Assembly (NCBI GenBank): GCA_021292165.1 | Contig: CM037879.1 | Location: 242,297,797 to 242,361,796, forward strand | DNA length: 64,000 nucleotides | Reading direction: 5' to 3' | Source: Shinisaurus crocodilurus | Taxonomy: Eukaryota; Chordata; Lepidosauria; Squamata; Shinisauridae | Shown here: piece after piece, positions 44,049 to 54,811 of the stretch | How the letters are laid out: each line of letters opens with the position of its first letter | Position numbering within the stretch: position 1 is the first letter of the stretch | Notes under the pieces: model-generated | The model's database searches: none | What the model was told of the DNA's origin: nothing | What the model saw: the letters and a program-made list of their open reading frames with translations, nothing else | Program-made: the position numbers and the translations under genes

Positions 44049-44749
44049 GGCAGGAAGACTGGCCTATTTTAGAAAATAGACGTCTGCTGGAAAGTTTAAT
44101 AGAAAGCTAAACTAATAAACTTCCCTTAATAAACAAGGAAAGTCTCCCACTGGTATATAGACTAGTTCATGAACCACGAATTGATGCAGCAGCAGGAACA
44201 ATCACAGCAATACCAGCTGTCTGAATAGCATTGATGAAGATCAACACAAGATGTAACAATGAAATGTAAAAGTGAAATGTAGAAGTGAAATGTAAAGGAA
44301 GATGCCCAGTATTCTTTCCGGCAATGCACACTGCTGCAGCTACTACCTGAAATGGTTGCAGTCTTCCACCAATTTTCCTGACATCCATTGTGGCATCTAT
44401 AGCACCTTCCATGCACCATCTCCTGAAAGCTCAGCTTCCCCATTTTTCATATCCAAACTACCCATGCGACATATTATGCAGCCATCTTGTCTGACCAGTC
44501 TGCAGGGATGTGTTTTGAAGGACCCTTGATGTAGTACACCCTGTTCATTACAGCTCTTTTGTCTGGATTATATGGTTTGATCTGCGGCGAAAGGAACGTT
44601 GGAGATGACCTTACCTCATGGCAGGAGGTAGAACTTGATTTGTTCTTCTTGTGTCCCTCCCCTGACTGGATATCAGACTTCGGCCTCTACTTGCATACCT
44701 GATCATGTATTTGAAGAACGGGGTATAAAATCTAAAGTTTTATTCAGGG

Positions 44750-45455
44750 CAGACAACTGCCCCACCTTCTTCCTGTAATGGGGGAAGGAGGCAGGGTGGG
44801 GGAAGGAGCAACAGCTGCATGCGTGGTTTCCCTAATCGGGAAAGCCTGTGTGCAGCAAAACCGGTCCCTGGGCCAATCTCAGATTGGAGATAACAGCAGG
44901 GATGGGAGTGGCAGGAATCACCTGTGTGGCCTGACTCTACTTCTCCTGCTTCATCTCCTTCCTTCGTTGCAGGAAGGAAAGAGGGCAGCCACAGTTGGTT
45001 GAACCCCTTCACTGCTCTATTGGAGAAGCAAAAGGGACTCACCTGCTTTTCCTTCTACCTCCCTGCCTTGTTTCCCCATTGTGAACGAGGGGGTGGGGCG
45101 GCCAAAGCTTGCTGAGTTCTCTTCACTGCTCCAAGGGAACAGCAGCTTCTCCTTCGACTGCCCCGCCTCATTCCCACTATGGGGGAAGGAGGCATGGAAG
45201 GCAAAGGAGAAACAGCTTGGCTTTGCTGCGCACGGGCTTTCCCTAACTGGGAAAGTCTGCGTGCAGTGAAGGCTGGTCCCTGGCCCAAGCGCTGGGTGGA
45301 AGATCCACTGGACACTTGGGCCAGGGAGCAAATGATGTCAGGTGGCCACAGCCATATCCACTGACATAATGGGTGGGCCATACCCATTTGATATCATATG
45401 GCCCATGGAGGGCTGCGTGGGAGTCATTCGGTCCCCCACCAAATCCTGTTCTGCA
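44750..45455. mobile_element. Repeat-bearing element with hAT-like right end
   Basis: 44755-44880 and 45155-45295 are diverged direct copies (ATGGGGGAAGGAGGCA, TTTCCCTAA(T/C)(C/T)GGGAAAG, GTGTGCAGC/GCGTGCAGT, GGTCCCTGG). Further related units lie between them. The right end CCTGTTCTGCACCCCTG resembles an inverted hAT terminus; no left partner was confirmed. Confidence 0.45.
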
Positions 45456-46004
45456 CCCCTGATCTAAATAATAAACAGGCCAACAAATATTTTCAGCTCT
45501 ACAGACTGAGTAGCAGCAATGAAGGAAGCAGTGGAGATCCCACAGCAGTGTCAATTAATTTCATTCAACCCACCCTTCCCCCAGCCCCCACACCACCACT
45601 TCAAATTCTGGCAGAGTCAATACTCCACACACTTCCTCCCTCCCAGGATTGACTTGGTCTCTTCTCTTTGCACGAGGTCAACCTTTTCAAACCCCAGCCT
45701 CTGCAAGAAGATATGACTTCCCTCCCAAATGGGCTCCCCACAGATGGCTCCCTGTAGTTGTCAGGAGTGAATAGCTGCTATTGCCATATGTAAGCAGGCC
45801 TCAGCACTTTCAGCCAGAGCTATTGTAATATGTAACATTCACAATAAAGAAGAGCCACGTCAAGCATTGCAGTGTTAGTTATATCAAATTCTTCCTCTTA
45901 ATACTGGATTTCTGCCCGTAAATGCAATGATTTTTGAAGTATGCTTTTGTTTTTCTGCCATATTTCAGATTCATTACTGTGACTGTCAGCATATTAGATT
46001 TCAT

Positions 46005-46051
<47 letters not shown>

Positions 46052-47695
46052 GGGAAAGCAACATGAATAACAAATGAATCTAAATCTTTCAAGTTGTAAC
46101 TTCCTGCTCAGCTCTCATCACCCTCACGATTTATACATTGCACTTATATATTTAACTTCCCTGCTGTTCATGATTTTGATAATGCACTACCTATATAAAT
46201 AAAATATGATCAGAGGGGGCTTGATTGGCCCAACGAAATAACAATTGATCCAGCTACATACAATGATGAGCATGAGCACTCTTCACAACTCAGAGCCTCT
46301 GAACACATACTGGGGTTGTGTTCTGCCAGTGGTGTCATTCTGCCAGTGGAAGGGAAACCACTGGAGGAACAGATTTCCCCTCCCACCTGCAGAGCACCCT
46401 TCCAGAGCAGGATGGGGGGGTGTTCATGGGGGACTGCAGGGGGAAGAAGAGGATGGAGATGTTTGTTGTGCCAACCAAAGTTCCGTTGCATCAAGAAACA
46501 TCTGCTTGCACAACATTGGCTCCAGGCTGAGTCCCTTCCTTTGGCAGCTATAAGATCTGCAAACACATGAGTCTCTTTCCCTTCCCACAGCTGACTGTTG
46601 GAATCATGGCTATAAGAAGAGATCACCTGCTCATTTTCAACCAATATGTTCCTTGTGATCTTCACCTTCTTTAGATTTGGGCAGAGGGGTAAACTATTAA
46701 TTTGGGAATAAGTTTAATGCATGCCTTTTTGTTCTTGCTGACATTACGTTGGGCCAGTTCACATATCACAATAGCCCATCGTGGCGTAATTCATCTGTGG
46801 GGGCTGTTGTGCCATACTGGGTGCATGCGGGTGCCATTTTTGCATGCTTCTCAATCTGTCATGAGCTGAGTGGGGCAGGCTCGAGGTGCAAATCAACAAA
46901 AGCACCAGCAGCAGCCCTGCAAGCTCTTTCTTCCCTTCTCTGGCCAATGCAGAGATCTGAGACCCAGCAAACTGGACTTGAGAGCCCATGTGGTTACCAG
47001 CTGTGCTGAAGCAAAAGAGTCTTGCGGTTCTTCTCCAGGGGCACAACTGCAGCTGCTTCCAGCAGTCAAAGCTTCATTGAGGGATATAGCATGACAGTCT
47101 AGCCATGTGGTCTTAGATCACAGAAACGCCTGGTGTTTCAGTAGGGTGTTGCCTGAGGTGCCTCCTCCTTCACCTTCCCCTATTTTCTTTTTCCCCATCT
47201 TGCTCTAGCTGTAATCCCTGCAGGAGATACTGGGATTTCCAGGCCATTTTGCCACTCAGTGCTGTGCTCTAAGGACCCCTTCCTCTGAGTGCAGCATGGG
47301 TGCACTGGAGACTCCTGTAGAAGACAGCTGTTTTCATGAAAAAGCAGCAGTGTCATGCCATGGGGGGGGAGAGGTGGACTGCAGCAGGAGGGACACAGTG
47401 GCAGTGTGGATGTTGCAGCAGTGCTGGGTGGCTCTGTGGATGGTGGATGCAGGGTGCATCCCTCCCGATCTGCTGCCTGAGCCACATGGCTCACTGTAGG
47501 TTCGTGACAGGGCTGGCCTTGAGCACCAGTGTACCACCCCATAGCCCTGCACAAAGCAGCTGGGCCATAAAGATTTGGCCATAACTAGATGGGTATTCAA
47601 TCAAATCAAACAAACAACAAACAAACAAACAGGTTTCTGGGAAACAAAAAGCCAGTTTGCATGTGATATTTCAACCTGCTCACTCTCATAAAGAT
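45456..47695. other. Unassigned sequence with (TA)n
   Basis: (TA)n at 46009-46048. GGGCCAGTTCACATATCAC at 46752 resembles a Harbinger-like terminus without a found partner. No gene recognised. Confidence 0.4.
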
Positions 47696-48324
47696 CCTGG
47701 CACAGTGGTGAGAGTGTTGGACTGGGACTCGGGAGATCCGGGTTCTAGTCCCCACTCGGCCATGAAACCCACTGGGTGACTTTGGGCCAGTCACTGACTC
47801 TCAGCCTAACCTACCTCACAGGGTGTTGTGAGTAGACATTTAGTTAAGTCTGGGCGGGCCGCCTGCCCCGTTCCCCCCCTGCTTGCCCCGTTTTTTTGAG
47901 CAGCGCACAGCGCCACTCAAACGACCCCTTACCGCGTTCAAGGGAGTTCGGCGGTCCCGTCGCGTCACTTCCGGGACCGGAAATGACGCGACGGGGCCTC
48001 TGCGCAGGCGCAGATTGGTCCCGTAGCGTCATTTCCGGTCCCGGAAGTGACGCGACAGGACCTCTCGAACACAGTGGGCGGTTCTCCACCGGATCGGGCA
48101 GCTGGGGCGGCTCTCCGCGGAGCGCGCAAGCCGCCCCGAAGAGGAGGTAAGGCCTCGCCGGGGCATGAGCGGGGCCATGCTCGGCCTCGTTCTGCCCCGG
48201 CGAGGCTCGATTCACATGCCTAGTTGTGAGGATAAAATGGAGAGGAGGAGGAGGATTATGTAAGCCGCCTTGGGTTCCTTGCAGGAAAAAAGGCGGGATA
48301 TAGATATGATAAATAAATAAATAA
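47696..48324 (+). mobile_element. Sauria SINE interrupted by a hAT MITE
   Basis: The left half ends CACAGGGTGTTGTGAG at 47832 and the right half resumes GTTGTGAGGATAAAATGGAG at 48223, running to GGCGGGATATAGATATGATA. Removing 47833-48230 gives a normal SINE. Confidence 0.9.
47833..48222. mobile_element. GC-rich hAT MITE
   Basis: Begins TAGACAT and ends ATGCCTA. A perfect 8 bp duplication GTTGTGAG is at 47825-47832 and 48223-48230. The interior is CpG-rich with repeated GTCCCGTCGCGTCACTTCC / GGAAGTGACGCGACAGGAC blocks in inverted order, clearly related to GACGGTCCCATCACGTCACT inside the MITE at 26779-27249. Confidence 0.88.
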
Positions 48325-48445
48325 TCAGATGAATCAAGTAATATCAGAGGAAGGGATTTATGCAAGATCCCAACTCTTCTTCTATAAGCCAAAAAAATTA
48401 CCAGATGCATTTTTCCAATCAAGGAGGAGGAACTGCAGTCTCACT

Positions 48446-48478
48446 GCACACACGCACACACACACACACACACACACA
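48446..48478. repeat. (CA)n microsatellite
   Basis: CA repeat with one CG interruption. Confidence 0.9.
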
Positions 48479-48486
48479 GGTCCTCT

Positions 48487-48935
48487 GATGTTTATTTATT
48501 TATTTATTTATTTAATGTATTTATTCCCCGCCCATCAGCGAAAAGGCTCCCTGAGCAGTTTCCAAAACACAACACAAAAATAACAGCAAAAATAGTATAA
48601 AAACACAAACATATTAAAATATAGCACGATAAAAACAAGCAGCCAAATAAATTCAATCCGGAGGTACAGTTGCGATAATAAAAGGAATAAAATCAACTAT
48701 TAAAATATTGGGCAAATAAAAAGGACTTCACCTAGTGCCTGAAAGAATAGAGGGTAGACGCCAGGCGCACCTCCTTGGGGAGCTAATTCCAAAGATGGGG
48801 TGCCACAACTGAGAAGGCCCTTCCTCTAGTAGCTACCCTTCTAGCCTCTTTTGGAGGGGGGCACTCTGAGAAGGGCCTCTGAAGAAGATCTCAGGGTTTG
48901 GGCAGGCTCATATGGGATGAGGCGTTCCTTCAGCT
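48487..48935 (-). mobile_element. L2 LINE 3' fragment, antisense
   Basis: Starts with a (TTTA)n tail, then TTATTCCCCGCCCATCAGCG. On the minus strand, 48935 down to 48780 reads LRSSSEALLRVPP-type residues with the flanking CTCATCCCATATGAGCCTGC, the conserved L2 ORF2 end. Stops and shifts show it is inactive. Confidence 0.75.
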
Positions 48936-48984
48936 GATGTTACACTGCTCATGTGTGTAGACCACTAGTATGAGCAGTTTGGGA

Positions 48985-49240
48985 TGTCACCGTTCTGGGG
49001 GTTTTTTTGCATTCTGGAACGGTGAGCCGGAGGGAGCTAAAGGAAAACATTCACGAGCAGACTCACGTGAGCTGAACAAGGTGAGTTGATGTAACCATTC
49101 TGTGCTTTTGCGTTTGCAAACAGTGCTGCCGAACAGAGCTAAAAGGAGAACGATCGCGAACAGACTCGCGTGAGCCAAACAAGGCGAGTTCGCTACTGTT
49201 CGCGCTTGCTGAACGGTTCCCCAAAAATTCTCATGAGCTG
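48985..49240. repeat. Direct repeat of ~115 bp, unknown element
   Basis: 49022-49090 and 49130-49200 share GAGCTAAAGGA / GAGCTAAAAGGAGAA, CAGACTC(A/G)CGTGAGC and ACAAGG(T/C)GAGTT. CCGTTCTGG near 48990 and GAACGGTTCC near 49215 could be opposing ends. Confidence 0.5.
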
Positions 49241-50320
49241 GCTTACATATTCTCTGGACAAGATCCAACCAAGAAATGATAGAAGTGGGCTGTAAAAATA
49301 CAGTCCTAAAACCGATGTGCCCATCCAAGGGGGCTTGGATAGCTACACAGTGCTCTCTTATGGGTCTGTCAGCTGAAAGAGCCATTTTCTTTCTTTCTTT
49401 ACAATCCTTTTTCCGTCTACATCTCTCAAGATCTGCTGGCAAAGTATAGCAGTTGCTCCACGGCCTCTAATCATGCTGCTCCAGCAGTTTTCCATTGCTT
49501 ACTAGCATAATAGCAGTAGAGTAAGCTCAGATCTCAAATTTATATCTCTCTCATGGCGCATAGCTTCGTGTGATCAGCCAGTCTCCCACATGACATGTGT
49601 TCCATTAAGACGCTCCATATATAATTAGAGGTAGCAGCACGCCGTGATGGCTGAGTGGCAGGAGAATGCTCTCAAGCTCTCGACATGCACACGCTAACAA
49701 TGTTAGTTCTGCATCCTGTTAAATGTGATGTGATCTGATTGACTCTTTCTTGACTGAACAGCCTATTATGGTTGTTCCATTTACAGTGTATTGATTAAGG
49801 CTGCCAGATCGTTTCTAAAATGGCTTCCCCCTCCCCCACTCCCGGGACTTTGACGTTAGCAAAAATAATAGCTGGAAAATAGGATTCAGTGAGACAAATG
49901 TTTTAACATCAATGTCCTTCAAGTTACATTACAGTCTGGGCTTACATTTCTTTAAAAGGGTAATCATCAGCGTGTAAGAATGTCAGCCTGAAGAACAGCA
50001 GTAATATTAGGAAATACTTACAATATACAAAAACAAAGTCATGGTAAGGAAGCATTGATGACTATTCTACAGCAAGTCACACCCAAGGCTAGATGCAGCA
50101 AACTATTTGTTCGTTGTCCTTGTTATTTGTTCTGTGCTAGATAGAGGCAGCATGTGTGCTTAGGGCAATGTGATCTACAAGCATTTTGTCCCCTATTCCT
50201 TGGACCTTGGCTCTGGCTTGAGAAATGGAACATGATCCTGCCTGCCCTCATGGGAGACAGGGCTTTTTAAGAAATATATTCTCCCTTCCTACATGTTTGT
50301 GACTGATTCCATTCAAAATG
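49241..50320. other. Unassigned sequence
   Basis: No gene or element recognised. Confidence 0.5.
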
Positions 50321-50361
<41 letters not shown>

Positions 50362-50480
50362 GTACCTGTGTATACTGCTTGATATAACAAAATCTCTAAG
50401 CAGTTTACATGCCAAAGTATTAAAAATCACTACTAAAATACTCAATCACAAATACTCAACTAAAAGCATATTTTATCCAC
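50321..50480 (-). mobile_element. LINE 3' end, antisense, with (TTTA)n tail
   Basis: (TTTA)n at 50321-50359, then ATACTGCTTGATATAACAAA and CTCTAAGCAGTTTACATGCC, the antisense form of a common L2-type 3' end. Confidence 0.5.
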
Positions 50481-50497
50481 ATATTCTAAACCAGAGG

Positions 50498-50662
50498 CAG
50501 GACCGGTGCAAGGCCGTTTGGTGCCCTAGACAAGATCAAATATTTAGCGCCCTCCCTTCCCACTTGAGAGCGCTGTTTGTTTTTTCAAGGCGTTTCTGGT
50601 GCCCCCTTTAGCCCTGCGCCCTAGGCAGCTGCCTAGTTGGCCTAATGGTAGCACCGGCCCTG
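50498..50662. mobile_element. hAT element family G, copy 2, short form
   Basis: CAGGACCGGTGCAAGGC start and GCACCGGCCCTG end, with GCCCTAGGCAGCTGCCTAG near the right terminus as in the other copies. At 165 bp it lacks the GC-rich middle. Flanking 8-mers ACCAGAGG and AGCAGGGG match at 6 of 8. Confidence 0.85.
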
Positions 50663-51899
50663 AGCAGGGGTCCCCAAAACTTTTGGGAATTTCAGTATTT
50701 CAAACCCAGAGCTTTAATTGCTTTCTGCGCAATTGCCACTGTGTCTTATCAGGGTTCCCAATCACTCGGAGGGTTCTAGGCTCATACAGAGTTCTTTCTA
50801 GACTCCAGGGGGCCTAGAAAGCTGCCTTCCCCTGGCCAGTGATCCCTCTGCCCCATATCACCCAATCATTTTTGTTAGCATCAATCTGGAAGTTTTAGGC
50901 ATGGGTTTTTCCTAGATTTGCTATGCAAGATCCCTAAATGAAGATGTTGAGGATCAAATGTGGGACCAAATACACGTCCTCCACCACTAAACTATTTGGC
51001 ATGAGGCTTCTGTGCAGGCATAAGCCTAGGAGCTCTTCTCTCCATCTCTGTTGGAACATGTTCACATATTGTACGTTGGGACAGGTTCTCACATTTAATG
51101 ACACATCTATATAATTCAAATAAATGTCTATGGAGAAAAATAATGCAGTGATTTAAATAGTGTTGTATGAATGAAAGGGCATTGCTAAATTTGAGGTACT
51201 AATTACTTGATCATAACTTTTATATTATATATTTATATTATATTTTATATTATATTTCTGTAGCAATAATAAATGATGAATTCAATCCTTTGTATAAAAT
51301 GTTCAGTAGGCAAAACCATGCTAATAACATGAATCGAAATATGGGTGGGATGTGTTTTTCTTTTCTTTCTTTTTTGGTATTTTTAATAGAATCATATTAT
51401 TATTGTACAAGAAAAAAAAATAGAAATAGAAAGTTTCTGCAGTTCCATCCTGAGCAAAGAAAATGAATCAAAGATCTGGATATTTCAGAAATTCTAAGAA
51501 TAGCAAAGAGCTATAATATGTTTTTAGCTTAGAGACAAGGTCTTTGTTTCAAGAGAAATCCTTGCCCTATGATCTGATATACAGTGTATTTATTTGTTTT
51601 GGGATGTGCTTTTTTAATAAATTGAGAGGATAAGTCTAACATGTTCTTAAGGGGAAATCTCTCAGTAAAAAATCTGTCCATACTCTCAGCAGGGAAAATT
51701 AGAATTTAATTGAAGTTTATGTGAAAAGCAAGTTCAGTGGATGTTACAGACATTAAAAGCTTTGCAACTGATACTGGTAGGATTAGGATATTGCTGATAT
51801 ACAAACCTGTATAGTATTTATGGTAGTTCCATTTCATGATCCTAGCCAGCACTCCATAGATTGCTGCTTATTGGAATCTGCAAAGCCTTTTCTGAGTTG
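50663..51899. other. Unassigned sequence
   Basis: AT-rich; no gene or element recognised. Confidence 0.5.
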
Positions 51900-51915
51900 G
51901 TTGTTGTTGTTGTTA

Positions 51916-51961
<46 letters not shown>
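51900..51961. repeat. (ATT)n microsatellite
   Basis: About 20 ATT units grown from the antisense tail of the adjacent SINE. Confidence 0.9.
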
Positions 51962-51962
<1 letters not shown>

Positions 51963-52180
51963 ATTTATCTCCCACCTTTTTTCCTCTTGCAAGGAACCCA
52001 AAGTGGCTTACATGGTCTCATCGTCCTCCCTATTTTATCCTCACAACAACCCTGTGAGGTAGATTGAGATGAAAGTCAGTGACTGGCCCAAAGTCACCCA
52101 GTGAGCTTCATGACTGAATGGGGACTAGAACCTGGATCTCCCAAGTCCCAGTCCAACACTCTCACCAGTACACCAGGCTC
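51962..52180 (-). mobile_element. Sauria SINE, antisense
   Basis: CTCCCACCTTTTTTCC, CAACAACCCTGTGAGG, GTGACTGGCCCAAAGTCACC, GGGACTAGAACCTGGATCTC and ACTCTCACCAGTACACCAGG. The end of the head is slightly truncated. Confidence 0.88.
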
Positions 52181-52487
52181 TTTTTTGCTAGTTTTTAAGG
52201 TCACATCAAGGCCATCCATGTCAATATAGGCCTTGTATATAATATTGAAGACCTGTCTTGACTTGTATGGCCTTGCATAACCAAAAATCAGTAAACGTCT
52301 TATCAGAAAAGGCTGGCAGGCAGTGGTGTAGTGTGGAGCCAGGGCTTGCAGGGACACAGCACCAGCACTTTTTTATTAGCAGGCATGTTGATGTCATTGC
52401 CACCCCTCACCCCACCTCCCATAATTTCTTGTTCCTTCTGAGTCTAGCTCAATCGCCACAATAGCTGGGGGGGGGGGGGATGAATTT

Positions 52488-52650
52488 TCCCAGCAAAAAT
52501 ATATTGTTCCTTGTTGTACTGTAAAGTATTTTGGGGTGACTTGGTCTTGAATGGGCAGTTAAGACCTATTAGCTTTACAAAAGACCTGCTCCTGGTGGAG
52601 ATTAAAATAGCTAGAACTGGTGGTTTGTTGATATGGATCAACACAACTGC
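52488..52650 (-). repeat. Unnamed dispersed repeat R2, copy 2
   Basis: The reverse complement matches 35009-35171. The region starts CCCAGCAAAAATATATT and ends near ATCAACACAACTGC. Confidence 0.75.
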
Positions 52651-54336
52651 TTGCAACTTTGGGCTCGCTCTCTTTTATTATTAAGAAAATGAAGCCTAGC
52701 TTGCTTCATTTTAAATGAAGCGGTATTGGTGGTATTGTAGTATTGATATTCTCTGTTTAAACCAGACCTAATTCTTAGTGCTAAGTTGTAGAACATCAGT
52801 CAGAGACCGGGAAAGAACCTCTCCTAGTCAGCAGTCCCTCCAAGCAATTTTTCAAAGACCTCTGCTCTCTGCAGAGTGTTTTCCTGCGGAGCTTAAAGAA
52901 CCATTATGGGAAATAGTTTCCTACATTGCAAGGAACAAGTACCAAAAATAAGACCTCCTGTAGTTGCTATGTTTGTTCATTAGTGTTGTAGCCACAAGCT
53001 ATTTTTCTCCTTCTCAAAAAAAGAAGTCAATAATGGTTGAATATCCTCAATAATAGCTTAACTTTCTGTAAAAACAAACAAATAAGATCTTGTCAACTTT
53101 TCACATGAAGAAATGTACCTACCGCATTAGATTTTTAAAATTTGAAATACCAAATATGGTAGCAGTTACTGGCCTGTTCAGATGGTTGGCTTAATAAGCT
53201 GAGATATGCATGAGCCTTTTGCCTGTGCTTGCATATGTGATGGAATTTAACTCATAGAACCATAAGACTGAAAGTTACCTTAGCACAATTCATTGTACCC
53301 CTGGCCTTGTAGGCTTTGTGGCTGTTCAAGAGACAAGAGAGTTCTCCACTCCAGGTTGTGATTTGGCATCTCTACTCAGTGATCAGTGATCACTTTCAAA
53401 GGTGTACATCTGCTGAAACCAGTGGGAATGCACAAAAGTAAGTGGCTGCTGAATTACTCCTTTGAAAGTGAACAGATAATTTGCTGACCAACTGTCCCAA
53501 CAGAAGCATCAAGAAGGGAGATCATGATGATGGCTCAACATAACTGAATAATGCTACATTCAGGGAAATTAATATTTCTTGAAATTCTCAAGTACCTAAT
53601 AATAATAGACACATATTATTGTTGCTGCTGTTGTTATTGTAGTAGTATCTGGAAATTATTTCCAGTAGTATCTGGAAATTATTTTATAACCTCCGTTGAT
53701 AAATCATATTTTATTTCTTCTACTGGGAATTAACTATTTTATTTTTAATCTATTTTGAACTATTTTAATCTTAGCAGCAGGGCAGCAAATTTTGGATAAA
53801 CCTTGGAGATGTGCAGTTCTAAAATAAAAAGTATTTGTTCTTGCCATGTAGTAATTCCCCTAAACTCAAGGTAAATGGAGCCTATAGTCTTATCATTGAT
53901 TTGGTGTATTTGCACAGTGCTGGCTTCCGTTCTCCTAAGCTGCCAGCTAGCAATACAATAAATACTTTCTAATATTGATTATTCATTAAAATAACAAGTG
54001 TAAAATGTCCGGCAATCACTAATAACTGAGAAGGCTTTCCAGGTAATCTTAGCTCAGGATTTGTCAAACTTTGCAACATTGAGCTTCTATAAGCATAAAT
54101 AAAAAATATTCACGGCTCTCCCAGCAGTTCCAGCACAGATCTGGGAATAGTCTCTGGTAGCCAGGTGAGTGGAAAACACTGTGTCAAGAAAGACATGACA
54201 GCTAGTGTCTCAGAGATTTGTTAGTATGTGCAAGTTCCTTTCTGAATCTGCCATAATGCCCTGGCATGTCTTTGTCTCAAACATAGCAAACTGCTTTTGC
54301 AGCCTCCATACAAAGTACTTAGGGTGGCCACCTGTG
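52651..54336. other. Unassigned sequence
   Basis: A 23 bp tandem duplication (AGTAGTATCTGGAAATTATT, twice) lies at about 53641-53686. TTAGGGTGGCCACCTGTG just before 54337 may be the terminus of an older hAT element that the next insertion entered. Confidence 0.5.
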
Positions 54337-54811
54337 CAGGAACGGTGCAGGGCTGTTTGGCGCCCTAGGCCAAATTATATTTAGCGCCCCCCCTCGTGCC
54401 GTGGGGGGGCTCCGGAGCAAAGCAGCCCTGCTCTGCAACCCCCCCCGCGCCGCCGCCACCGCCACTGCCACCACCACCTACCTTCCCCCCGCCCCCGCTG
54501 CTGGCTGCTGGCTGCTGCTGCCGCCTCCTCCTCCTCCGACGCGATGGGACCCCCGCGCTTTACGACGGGAAGGTAGGTAGGTGGTTGGCGGGCGGGCGCG
54601 TGGGCGGGCGCGCACGGGGGGAGGTGCGGCGGCGGCGGCAGCGGCCGGCGGCAGCGGCAGCGGCCGGCAAGCGGGCGGGGAGGCACAGCGGAGGCGGCAG
54701 GCAGGGCAGGAGCGCGCCGGAGGTGAGGAAGGGGCGCAGAAACTCTGCGCCCTCTTCCGCCACGCGCCCTAGGCAGCCGCCTGGGTCTGCCTAGCGGTAG
54801 CGCCGGCCCTG
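54337..54811. mobile_element. hAT element family G, copy 3
   Basis: CAGGAACGGTGCAGGGC start and AGCGCCGGCCCTG end. A perfect 8 bp duplication CACCTGTG is at 54329-54336 and 54812-54819. The 475 bp interior is CGG/CTG-rich; the 155- and 132-codon frames on both strands are compositional. Confidence 0.9.
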
